6,140 nt of DNA from Hyphomicrobiales bacterium (GTDB lineage Bacteria; Pseudomonadota; Alphaproteobacteria; Rhizobiales; Xanthobacteraceae). Shown here in pieces: positions 1 to 5,822 of this stretch. Where the stretch lies: contig JACQDO010000245.1 in the NCBI GenBank assembly GCA_016201085.1, positions 1-6,140 on the forward strand. Reading direction: 5' to 3'. Numbering within the stretch: position 1 is the stretch's first letter; each line of letters begins with the position of its first letter. Made by a program: the position numbers and the translations under genes. The notes below the pieces were generated by a model. The model ran no database searches. It worked only from the letters and a program-made list of their open reading frames with translations, and was not told the origin of the DNA.

Positions 1-1767
1 CTCGCGCTTTCTTTCGTCAGTGGAAAATTTCCGCAACGGTGGATGGGTTGGGCCGGCGCGATCGCTTCCCTCGTCATCTGCGCCTACATCGCCGCGCGCT
101 ACGAGACGCTGACCACCGAAATTGCCAAACTCCCCGCCGAGGGCATCGTCGGTAGCGCAATTCTCGTGGTGCTGGTGCTGGAAGCGACGCGGCGCACCGC
201 CGGCGGGGTGCTGGTCGCCATCATTCTGGCGATATCGGCCTATGTCTTCATCGGGCCGCATATGCCCGGCGATTTCGCAACCCGCGCGGTGTTGCCGGAG
301 CGGCTGCTGGTCTATCTCGGCCTCGACGTCAACGGCATGATCGGAGCGATCCTCTCTGTCGCGGTATTGATCGTCGTTCCGTTCACGCTCATGGGCCAGG
401 TGCTCGGGCGCACCGGCGGGGCGGCCTATTTCGCCGATCTTGCCATGTCGGCGATGGGAAATTTCCGCGGCGGCGCCGCCAAGATCGCGGTGGTGGGCTC
501 GGCCCTGTTCGGCATGATCTCGGGCGCCGCCGTGAGCAACGTGATGGCGGTCGGCATCGTCACCATTCCGTTGATGTCGCGCTCGGGATTTAGCCCCACC
601 CGCGCGGCGGCGATCGAATCGGTCGGTTCCACCGGCGGCCAGTTGATGCCGCCGGTGATGGGGGCTGCCGCCTTCATCATGGCCGAATTCCTGCAAGTCT
701 CCTACGGCACCGTGGTTATCGCCGCCGTCATCCCGGCCGTTCTCTATTATGCCGCACTGTTCATCCACGTCGATCTGGAAGCGGCCAAGCACAAGATCGG
801 CGCCGTCAAAATCGACAATATTCCGCCCTTCCTCGAGGTGCTGAAGTCCGGCTGGCACTTCCCGATCCCAATCGCCTTCCTGATCGCGACTTTGATCTGG
901 CCTGAGTACTTCCAGATTCCGATCGAACGGGCGGCGATCTATTCCACCGCTATGCTGGTGGTGCTCTGCCTGACCTTCGGCTACCGCGGCACCCGGGTAA
1001 CGCCGAAGCAGATGCTGCGCGCCATTCTCGATACCGGAGGGGCGGCCCTCGACATTGTGCTGATCGGCGCCGCCGCCGGCATGGTGGTCGGCGCGCTGAG
1101 CATTTCCGGTATTTCGTTCGGTCTCACGCTGCAACTGATCGCGCTCAGCGGGCAGAACCTGTTCGTGCTGCTGCTGCTCACCGCGCTGATCAGCATCATT
1201 CTCGGCATGGGCATGCCAACGGTGAGCGTCTATGTGCTCACCGCCTCGCTGCTGGCGCCATCTATAATCAAGCTCGGCGTTTCGCCGATGGCCGCGCATA
1301 TGTACGTCATGTATTTCGGCATGCTGTCGATGATCACGCCGCCGGTGGCGATAGCCGCCTACGCCGCCGCCAATATCGCGCGCGTGCCGGGCTGGAACGC
1401 CGGCTGGAGCGCGGTGGTAGTGGGCTGGAGCACTTTCTTCATTCCATTCCTCTTCGTCACCGAGCCGAGCATGCTGATGAACGACACCTGGTTGTCGATC
1501 GTGTGGAATTTCTCGCGCAACATCCTCGGCATATTCGTCGGCACCGCCGGCATTGTCGGCTTTGCCTTCGGCCCGCTCGCCTGGCCAATGCGGGTTGCCT
1601 TCGGCGCAGCGGGGATGGCAATCCTGATCCCGCCGCATGTCTTTGCCGGCGCCGACATGCTCGACTGGATCGGACTCGGCGGCGCCGTCGTGGTGCTGGC
1701 GATCAACTACATCCAGGCGCGCGCCGGGCGGCGCGCAGCCGCCCTAGCCGCCACGACCCCGTCATAG
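1..1767 (+). CDS. TRAP transporter fused permease (4TM/12TM, DctQM type), 5'-truncated
   Basis: This is the membrane permease of a tripartite ATP-independent periplasmic transporter, which imports organic acids using an ion gradient and a periplasmic binding protein. The frame is open from base 1, so the gene starts upstream; the ATG at 43 is internal (588 residues visible). It is almost continuously hydrophobic, with many membrane segments. Signatures of the large DctM-like subunit are the Gly-rich GGAAKIAVVGSALFGMISGA block (about 469-528), GGQLMPPVMG (634-663) and GMGMPTVSVY (1204-1233). The extra helices before and after the DctM core fit the fused 4TM/12TM family, usually paired with a TAXI-type binding protein, and the C-terminal helices (about 1490-1767) fit the tail of that family. 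The binding protein gene is not in the window and may lie upstream. It ends in TAG, 8 bp from the convergent dioxygenase stop. The substrate cannot be read from sequence; an aromatic or carboxylic acid is an inference from the neighbour. Confidence 0.95.
   Translation, partial: LALSFVSGKFPQRWMGWAGAIASLVICAYIAARYETLTTEIAKLPAEGIVGSAILVVLVLEATRRTAGGVLVAIILAISAYVFIGPHMPGDFATRAVLPERLLVYLGLDVNGMIGAILSVAVLIVVPFTLMGQVLGRTGGAAYFADLAMSAMGNFRGGAAKIAVVGSALFGMISGAAVSNVMAVGIVTIPLMSRSGFSPTRAAAIESVGSTGGQLMPPVMGAAAFIMAEFLQVSYGTVVIAAVIPAVLYYAALFIHVDLEAAKHKIGAVKIDNIPPFLEVLKSGWHFPIPIAFLIATLIWPEYFQIPIERAAIYSTAMLVVLCLTFGYRGTRVTPKQMLRAILDTGGAALDIVLIGAAAGMVVGALSISGISFGLTLQLIALSGQNLFVLLLLTALISIILGMGMPTVSVYVLTASLLAPSIIKLGVSPMAAHMYVMYFGMLSMITPPVAIAAYAAANIARVPGWNAGWSAVVVGWSTFFIPFLFVTEPSMLMNDTWLSIVWNFSRNILGIFVGTAGIVGFAFGPLAWPMRVAFGAAGMAILIPPHVFAGADMLDWIGLGGAVVVLAINYIQARAGRRAAALAATTPS
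1719..1736. other. GC-only hairpin near the 3' end of the TRAP gene
   Basis: A perfect inverted repeat GCGCGCC-gggc-GGCGCGC (7-bp stem, 4-nt loop) lies inside the last codons of the permease. A transcript of the convergent dioxygenase would reach it about 40 nt after its stop codon. No T-run follows on either strand, so it is not a standard intrinsic terminator. It may simply reflect GC-rich Ala/Arg codons. Confidence 0.3.
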
Positions 1768-1770
1768 AGC

Positions 1771-1792
1771 GGCGCTCAGGCGCCTTCGCGCC
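1771..1792. terminator. Possible bidirectional hairpin between convergent genes
   Basis: Three alternating arms, GGCGC (1771-1775), GGCGCC (1779-1784) and GCGCC (1788-1792), can form two mutually exclusive 5-bp all-GC hairpins: 1771-1784 with loop TCAG, or 1779-1792 with loop CTTC. They straddle the dioxygenase stop codon, just after the permease stop. No T-tract follows in either direction, so termination is only a weak inference. Confidence 0.3.
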
Positions 1793-2843
1793 ACAGCCCG
1801 AGCGCTTCCTGCGCCGGCCGGTCGGAGATCGAGAACAGCACCGCCTCTTCCGCCGCCTTGTGCTGGTAGCGCTGCCATGGCGGCACCACGAACACGTCGT
1901 TGACGCTCCATTCGATCGGCTTGCCGTCGATGACGGTGGTGCCGCTGCCCTCGGCGCAGGCGAAGATGGTGCCGTCGGTCGAACGGTAGGGCGCGCCGGC
2001 AAAGCCCTTCGGCAGCAGCGAAAGATAGGCGCCCATGGTGGGCAGCACCGGTCCGCCATTGATCGGGTTGGCATAGCGCACGCGCGCGCCGTGGCGCTTG
2101 TCGATGTCGCCGGTGGTCTTCAGCCGCTCCAGGATCGGCCGCATCTTGGCGTAGGGATAGTTGATCACCGGCGAGCGGTTGAGAGTGGCCGGCGCGCCGT
2201 CCGGCAAGACGCCGGAGGCGTAGCGTTCGAACGAGTCGCCGTCGGCGTGGTTGGTCTTCTGCATCTTCTCGTCGAAATGCTCGGCGAACGATGCCTCGAA
2301 ATGGATGATGGTCGGCAGATCGAGCACGTCGAGCCACATCACCGGCTGCTTGCCGGGATTGCCGTGGTCGTGTGGCGCCCAGTTGGCGGTGATGATGAAG
2401 TCGCCGTGCTTCATCATGGTCTTCTCGCCCTCGACCGCGGTATAGGCGCCCTCGCCTTCCAGCACGAAACGGATGGCGGAAGCGGAATGGCGGTGCACGT
2501 CGGCGATCTCGCCCGGCAGGATCAACTGGATGCCGGCGAACAGCGAATTGGTGACGCGCGACTTGCCCGGCATGCCGGGATTTTCCAGCACCAGCACGCG
2601 GCGCTCGGCCTCCTCGGTGCCGATCACGTCGCCGGCTTCCAGCATCAGCTTCTTGACGTCGGAAAACTTCCAGGCCGCCGGCTGGATTTGCGTCTTCGGC
2701 TCCGGCGTCACCAGGTCCTTGAGCACCTCCCAGAGCGGTGCCATGTGGAACTTGGAAATCTTGTCGTAATAGGCCTGCCGCGCCGCCTGCACATTGTGCT
2801 TGGCGCCGGGGTTAGCCTGTTCGCTCGCGGTTACGACCGCCAT
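1776..2843 (-). CDS. Gentisate 1,2-dioxygenase-family bicupin ring-cleavage dioxygenase
   Basis: This cytoplasmic Fe(II) enzyme opens an aromatic ring with O2 between the carboxyl-bearing carbon and the adjacent hydroxylated carbon; gentisate would give maleylpyruvate. The 355 residues match the usual family length of about 340-380. The N-terminal cupin carries the metal site: H117 and H119 in HRHSASAIRFVLEG, and H158 in WAPHDHGN, with the His-to-His spacing of 39 that I recall for gentisate and salicylate dioxygenases. R81, R125 and H160 fall where substrate-contacting residues are known in salicylate 1,2-dioxygenase. A second cupin fold spans about 265-345 and lacks an HxH, as expected for the non-metal domain. 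The ATG at 2843 is supported by AGGGAG at 2851-2856, 7 nt upstream. The substrate may be gentisate, salicylate or 1-hydroxy-2-naphthoate; sequence inspection cannot decide. No maleylpyruvate isomerase or fumarylpyruvate hydrolase is visible nearby. The gene is convergent with the TRAP permease, whose cargo could be its substrate (inference). Confidence 0.9.
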   Translation of the reverse strand: MAVVTASEQANPGAKHNVQAARQAYYDKISKFHMAPLWEVLKDLVTPEPKTQIQPAAWKFSDVKKLMLEAGDVIGTEEAERRVLVLENPGMPGKSRVTNSLFAGIQLILPGEIADVHRHSASAIRFVLEGEGAYTAVEGEKTMMKHGDFIITANWAPHDHGNPGKQPVMWLDVLDLPTIIHFEASFAEHFDEKMQKTNHADGDSFERYASGVLPDGAPATLNRSPVINYPYAKMRPILERLKTTGDIDKRHGARVRYANPINGGPVLPTMGAYLSLLPKGFAGAPYRSTDGTIFACAEGSGTTVIDGKPIEWSVNDVFVVPPWQRYQHKAAEEAVLFSISDRPAQEALGLWREGA

Positions 2844-2867
2844 ATCGATGCTCCCTGAAGACCGATT

Positions 2868-2888
2868 GTTTTAATTGTAACTACTATA
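2868..2888 (-). promoter_or_regulatory. Candidate promoter and operator of the dioxygenase gene
   Basis: The short AT-rich island (about 2865-2889) stands out from GC-rich flanks, 25-45 bp upstream of the dioxygenase start. On the minus strand it offers TACAAT (2874-2879, 5 of 6 to the -10 consensus) or TATAGT (2883-2888). No good -35 box sits at 17 bp from either. The imperfect palindrome GTTTTAATTGTAAC (2868-2881, 5 of 7 base pairs symmetric) overlaps the TACAAT element, as a repressor operator would. ATTGT also occurs twice directly, at 2865 and 2874. The regulator is unknown; MarR or GntR families commonly control such genes. Confidence 0.4.
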
Positions 2889-2949
2889 CCGCAGATCGGC
2901 GCCAACCGGAATAGCCCGGGAAATGCCCGTCGTGCATGGCTGTTAGCCA

Positions 2950-2966
2950 GCCGGCAGGCTGCCGGC
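2950..2966. terminator. Perfect 7-bp hairpin downstream of the secreted-protein gene
   Basis: GCCGGCA-ggc-TGCCGGC is a perfect 7-bp stem with a 3-nt loop. It lies 53 bp beyond the stop of the secreted-protein gene on the minus strand and upstream of the dioxygenase promoter, where a terminator would be expected. No T-run follows on either strand, so it could act only as a Rho-assisted or RNA-stabilising structure, or be chance in GC-rich DNA. Confidence 0.35.
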
Positions 2967-3019
2967 GCATTAACGGCGATGAATTTTCCGACCTCTTTAC
3001 GTATCGGCCGGATCGATCG

Positions 3020-3715
3020 CTACCGGTTCGGCGTCAAATCCTCGCTGGCCCTGCCGTTCGCCCACTTGCCGCGCAGCGTGCCGTCCTCGTCGACATGGTA
3101 GATGACGGGATATTTCTGTCCCCAGTCGACCGAGAGTATGCGGCCGCGCAGCCGACCCTTGCCGCGGAAAGTGTCGCCGTTGGAAATCCGCCAGCGAAAA
3201 TTATAGACGCCGCCATCTTCCGAGATGGTCACCTCGCCGCGATAGGTACTGCCGTTGGGGTTGACGCCCGCGACCGAGTATTGGCCCGGCAAATCATCGA
3301 GGCCCGATGATTGGCTTGGATTGATCGCCGCGCTCGATGAGCCGGATTTTTCCGAAGCGGACGGCGCGGCGGGGGCGGAGCCAGACAACGCAGCCGTGAC
3401 GCGGTCGCGAATGGCGTTCATGTAACGCGACGCGGCATCGCCCTTGGGGCCGGCGATGACGAAATAAGCCATGTTCATCTCCGCGGCACATCGCACCAAG
3501 GCGGTGTAGTCGCCGCGCTCGCCGTAAATCGACGAGTTCCCCAACACCTCGAACCGGGTGTTGAAGCTGTTCTCCTGAACGGCCTCTTTGCCGTGTTTTA
3601 TGCATTCGTCCTGTTCGACCGTGATCTTCAGCCAGGCCGAACTCATGCTCGGCCCGGCGGCGGCGGTGAGCAGCATGGCGAGATAAAGCGGCAGCGCCAG
3701 TAAAAATCGACCCAT
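3020..3715 (-). CDS. Secreted two-domain protein of unknown function
   Basis: I do not recognise a function. The 231 residues begin with a clear signal peptide (MGRFLLALPLYLAMLLTAAA; likely cleavage after A20), so the protein should be periplasmic or exported. An N-terminal domain (about 28-110) holds two cysteines, C38 and C76, that could form a disulfide, and a GERGDYTALVRC stretch I associate with small exported alphaproteobacterial proteins. A Ser/Ala/Pro linker (about 111-140) leads to a beta-rich C-terminal domain (143-229) with alternating aromatic and Gly residues (YRGEVTI, YNFRWRI, WGQKYPVIYHV, GTLRGKW) and an ending like LTPNR. Similar C-terminal domains are often labelled fibronectin-binding in rhizobial genomes; I would not trust that as function. 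I chose the ATG at 3715 because the signal peptide starts there and a G-run (3719-3724) precedes it; a TTG at 3748 would add 11 polar residues. It sits between two catabolic genes on the same strand, with 101 and 176 bp gaps. Confidence 0.85.
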   Translation of the reverse strand: MGRFLLALPLYLAMLLTAAAGPSMSSAWLKITVEQDECIKHGKEAVQENSFNTRFEVLGNSSIYGERGDYTALVRCAAEMNMAYFVIAGPKGDAASRYMNAIRDRVTAALSGSAPAAPSASEKSGSSSAAINPSQSSGLDDLPGQYSVAGVNPNGSTYRGEVTISEDGGVYNFRWRISNGDTFRGKGRLRGRILSVDWGQKYPVIYHVDEDGTLRGKWANGRASEDLTPNR

Positions 3716-3748
3716 GGTCCCCCCATCATGGTGATTTAGTGTCGCCAA

Positions 3749-3760
3749 GCTTAGGTAAGC
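3749..3760. promoter_or_regulatory. Short palindrome upstream of the secreted-protein gene
   Basis: GCTTA-gg-TAAGC is a perfect 5-bp inverted repeat with a 2-bp centre, 34 bp before the chosen start at 3715, in the 101-bp gap after the dehydrogenase gene. Its position would suit an operator for the secreted-protein gene. It is short and could be chance. The rest of this gap (3716-3816) shows only an imperfect GC-rich hairpin and no clear terminator. Confidence 0.25.
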
Positions 3761-3816
3761 GCCGCGACGGCTTCAAGCGGCTGTCGGGCAGCTTTTCGGT
3801 TTATCCGGCCGCGCCG

Positions 3817-4581
3817 CTAATTATTGACCGCGCCGCCGTCCACCACCAGCGACTGACCGGTGACGAAATCGCTGTCGCTACTGGCCAGGAACACCAGCGC
3901 GCCGAGCAGGTCTTCCGGATAGGCGTCGCGCTTGAAGGCGCGCGCATTGCGCACCGGGATGCGTTCATCCTCGACATGCTGCGTGTTGGCGAGCCCGGTG
4001 TCGCTCAGGATATAGCCGGGCGACAGCGAATTGACCGCGATGCCGTATTGCCCCAGCTCGCGCGACAGCGCGCGCGTGAAGGCGAGGATCGCGCCCTTGG
4101 AGGTGACGTAAGGCAGCATGCGCGGCACGCCCTTGTAGGGCGCGCCCGAGGCGATGTTGATGATCTTGCCGCTGCGCCGCTCCATCATGTGCGGCGCCAC
4201 ATGGCGCACCATCAGATACGAGCCGCGCACGTTGACCGCCATGACGCGGTCCCACAGGTCGGGCTCCCATTCGGTGAAGCTGCGCGGCGCGAGCGTGGAA
4301 TAGACCGCCGCGTTGTTGACCAGCACGTCGATCTGCCCGAAGCGCTCGACCGTCTGCGCCACCAGGCTCTTCACCGCCTTCTCGTCGCTGACGTCGAACT
4401 TCACGCTTGCCACACTGTCGCCGCCGTGGCGGCCGGCGATCTCGGCGGCCAGCTCCTTGCCGTCGGCGATGTCGGCGATCATCACGCGCGCGCCTTCGGC
4501 GGCCAGCGCCTGCGAATAATGCCGGCCGATGCCCTTGGCGCCGCCGGTGACGATCGCAACCTTGCCCGCAAGCCTTGCCAT
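3817..4581 (-). CDS. Classical short-chain dehydrogenase/reductase (FabG-like, NAD-type)
   Basis: This cytoplasmic oxidoreductase of the classical SDR family interconverts an alcohol and a ketone with a nicotinamide cofactor. The 254 residues are the normal length. The Rossmann motif TGGAKGIG is at 12-19, D63 follows strand 3 (FDVSD), and NNAA is at 89-92. The catalytic tetrad is complete: N117 (VNVRG), S145 (IIN-IAS), Y158 and K162 (YVTSK). PG at 188-189 and the end SLVVDGG are also typical. D37 at the end of the second strand (MIAD) points to NAD(H) rather than NADP(H), by the family rule. The ATG at 4581 has GGAG (4588-4591) 6 nt upstream. The gene is divergent from the SnoaL-like gene with a 67-bp gap, so the two may be co-regulated. 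The substrate is unknown; dehydrogenation of a ring diol or a hydroxy acid would fit the neighbours. A FabG role in fatty acid synthesis is unlikely in this context. Confidence 0.95.
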   Translation of the reverse strand: MARLAGKVAIVTGGAKGIGRHYSQALAAEGARVMIADIADGKELAAEIAGRHGGDSVASVKFDVSDEKAVKSLVAQTVERFGQIDVLVNNAAVYSTLAPRSFTEWEPDLWDRVMAVNVRGSYLMVRHVAPHMMERRSGKIINIASGAPYKGVPRMLPYVTSKGAILAFTRALSRELGQYGIAVNSLSPGYILSDTGLANTQHVEDERIPVRNARAFKRDAYPEDLLGALVFLASSDSDFVTGQSLVVDGGAVNN

Positions 4582-4595
4582 GCGTTTCTCCGTGC

Positions 4596-4624
4596 GTGAC
4601 GTTCAAATTCTTATCAGCTATGAA
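4596..4624 (+). promoter_or_regulatory. Candidate promoter of the SnoaL-like gene in a divergent gap
   Basis: In the 67-bp gap between two divergent genes, GTGACG (4596-4601) and TATGAA (4619-4624) are spaced by 17 bp and each match 4 of 6 consensus positions. The surrounding bases (about 4602-4633) are AT-rich compared with the flanks. The oppositely directed dehydrogenase must be expressed from the same short interval, but I see no convincing boxes for it. Confidence 0.3.
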
Positions 4625-4648
4625 GCACAAAACCGAGGGGGGCGTTCC

Positions 4649-5248
4649 ATGCCGCGTGATACCGCCGACCGCCTGGAGATCCGGGCCTTGATCGAGAACT
4701 GGGTGCTGTGGCGCGACGCCCGCCTGTGGGACCGCTTCCGCACCGTCTGGCATCGTGACGGCCAGATGTGGGCGACCTGGTTCCAGGGCTCCTACGAGGA
4801 GTTCATCAAGGTCAGCCAGGAGGGCTACGACAAGGGCGTGCGCATCATGCACATGCTCGGCGGCATGAGCTTCGACATCAAGGGCAAGCGCGCCATCGCC
4901 CAGACCAAGATGACCATCTCGCAGCGCGCCAAGGTCGAGGGTGTGTTGTGCGACGTGGTGTGCAGCGGCCGTTTCTACGATTTCCTGGAGAAGCGCAAGG
5001 GCAAATGGGGCCTGGTGCTACGGCGCCTCGCCTACGAGAAGGACCGCATCGACCCGGTCGACCCGGCGGCCAAGCTCAAGCTCGACCGGAAACATCTGGC
5101 GAAATTCCCCGAAGGCTACCGCCACCTCGCCTATCTGCAGAGCAAGATCGGCTACCCCATCAAAATGAACCTGCCCGGCCTCGACGGGCCGGACCTCGAC
5201 GCGCTCTATGCCAAGGGCGCGGCCTGGCTGAAGGGAAAGAAGCTGTAA
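4649..5248 (+). CDS. SnoaL/NTF2-like domain protein
   Basis: The predicted cytoplasmic protein (199 residues) has the look of the NTF2-like cone fold: an N-terminal helix pair (residues 5-35, with RLEIRALIENWVLWRD then WDRFRTVWHRDG), followed by beta-rich segments (38-46, 73-92, 98-131). Members act as dehydratases, isomerases or hydrolases, or as small subunits of oxygenases. Candidate pocket residues by position are D23, H35 and H68, but I cannot confirm a catalytic pair. The tail of about 65 residues (135-199), rich in Lys, Leu, Tyr and Gly, is longer than a minimal domain and has no recognised match. I chose the ATG at 4649 because GAGGGG (4635-4640) sits 8 nt before it and the domain begins directly after; an in-frame ATG at 4529 would run back through the dehydrogenase gene on the other strand. 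It is divergent from the dehydrogenase, and the pairing suggests consecutive steps of one pathway (inference). Confidence 0.85.
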   Translation: MPRDTADRLEIRALIENWVLWRDARLWDRFRTVWHRDGQMWATWFQGSYEEFIKVSQEGYDKGVRIMHMLGGMSFDIKGKRAIAQTKMTISQRAKVEGVLCDVVCSGRFYDFLEKRKGKWGLVLRRLAYEKDRIDPVDPAAKLKLDRKHLAKFPEGYRHLAYLQSKIGYPIKMNLPGLDGPDLDALYAKGAAWLKGKKL

Positions 5249-5333
5249 CCGGCCGTGCGGCGGCGTGTCGCGCGTCCGGGAATGACAAAAATCAAACGCC
5301 CCGGCGAGGGGTTGGCGTACACGCGCAGAAGTG

Positions 5334-5354
5334 CGACTTTGACCGATAAAGTCG
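5334..5354. promoter_or_regulatory. Perfect 7-7-7 inverted repeat, operator-like
   Basis: CGACTTT (5334-5340) and AAAGTCG (5348-5354) are exact reverse complements separated by the 7-bp GACCGAT. The half-site centres are 14 bp apart. A candidate -35 box TTGACC (5339-5344) overlaps the left arm and spacer, with AACTAT or ACTATT (5362-5368) as a weak -10 at 17-18 bp. This arrangement fits a dimeric regulator acting at the promoter of the DoxX-like gene; a leader hairpin is the alternative if transcription starts upstream. Confidence 0.5.
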
Positions 5355-5381
5355 GGGATCAAACTATTCGGGGGGCTGCCC

Positions 5382-5777
5382 ATGTCGTATTTAGCCGCGA
5401 ATTTCAACCTGTTCGACGAATACACCATTCTCCGACTGATCTGCGGGCTGTTCATGATTCCGCATATTTACGGCAAGTTTTACGTGCCGGCCGCGCTTGG
5501 CTTCTTCGTCGCCGCCGGCTTCAAGCCACCCAAGTTCTGGATGTATCTGGCCGGCGCCATCGAGGTCGTGCTGGCTATCGGCCTGATCTTCAACATCTAC
5601 GTCACCATCTGTGCCGCGATCATGACTTTCCATCTTCTGATCGCCACGGTCGGCGTCTATAAGGTCACCGGCAAATGGCTATGGAATATCGGCGGCTCCG
5701 AATTCTGCCTGTTCTGGGCGATCTGCTGCTGGGTGGTGGCGATGCACTCCTATCATGCCGGCGGCATCTGGAATTGA
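5382..5777 (+). CDS. DoxX-like four-helix inner-membrane protein
   Basis: The 131-residue protein is very hydrophobic and shows four membrane segments (about 15-29, 35-47 or 53-70, 73-93 and 107-122). It carries DoxX-family marks: R18 and G22 in helix 1 followed by the GKF turn (31-33), GAIEVVLAIGL (58-68) with a membrane-embedded acidic residue E61, and GGSEFCLFW (104-112) with E107. DoxX relatives were first described as a subunit of an archaeal terminal quinol oxidase, but most bacterial ones have no proven reaction and are linked to membrane redox balance. The length is typical. The start at 5382 is preceded by GGGGGG (5370-5375) at 6 nt. Three cysteines in helix 4 (C109, C115, C116) and a His-rich tail (H122, H125) are notable but not diagnostic. 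The Old Yellow Enzyme gene follows after 45 bp on the same strand with no terminator between, which suggests an operon. Confidence 0.9.
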   Translation: MSYLAANFNLFDEYTILRLICGLFMIPHIYGKFYVPAALGFFVAAGFKPPKFWMYLAGAIEVVLAIGLIFNIYVTICAAIMTFHLLIATVGVYKVTGKWLWNIGGSEFCLFWAICCWVVAMHSYHAGGIWN

Positions 5778-5822
5778 GATAACCAGCGTTAAGTGAATTC
5801 ACCTCGAAAGGAAGTCCGACCA

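Noticed and set aside
1503..2858. A 451-codon open frame on the + strand running from the TRAP gene through the whole dioxygenase region
   Set aside because: It is the antisense shadow of the dioxygenase. GC-rich third positions remove stop codons from the complementary frame. Its product is rich in Arg, His, Ala and Gly without family motifs, while the minus-strand frame has a complete cupin metal site.
2917..2929. CGGG-aaatg-CCCG inverted repeat upstream of the dioxygenase promoter
   Set aside because: The arms are 4 bp and not placed at a recognisable promoter distance. It is too weak to claim as a site.
3716..3748. An 11-residue extension of the secreted protein from TTG at 3748
   Set aside because: It would place polar residues before a well-formed signal peptide. 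The internal ATG at 3715 has a G-rich ribosome binding stretch and the Arg-then-hydrophobic start expected of a signal peptide.
3739..4599. A 286-codon open frame on the + strand across the dehydrogenase
   Set aside because: It is antisense to a complete SDR with all catalytic motifs. The product has low-complexity Arg/His/Ala composition and no good ribosome binding site.
4529..4648. A 40-residue N-terminal extension of the SnoaL-like protein from an upstream in-frame ATG
   Set aside because: It would lie over the start of the dehydrogenase on the other strand and has no ribosome binding site, whereas the ATG at 4649 has GAGGGG 8 nt upstream and starts at the domain.
3965..4852. A 295-codon minus-strand open frame spanning the SDR, the divergent gap and part of the SnoaL-like gene
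   Set aside because: It is out of frame with the SDR and crosses a promoter region and an opposing gene. The product is Arg/Gly-rich with no recognisable domain.
5286..5306. A CCCC-GGCGA-GGGG pairing in the gap after the SnoaL-like gene as an intrinsic terminator
   Set aside because: The stem is only four base pairs plus a possible wobble, and no T-run follows. It is expected by chance in this base composition.
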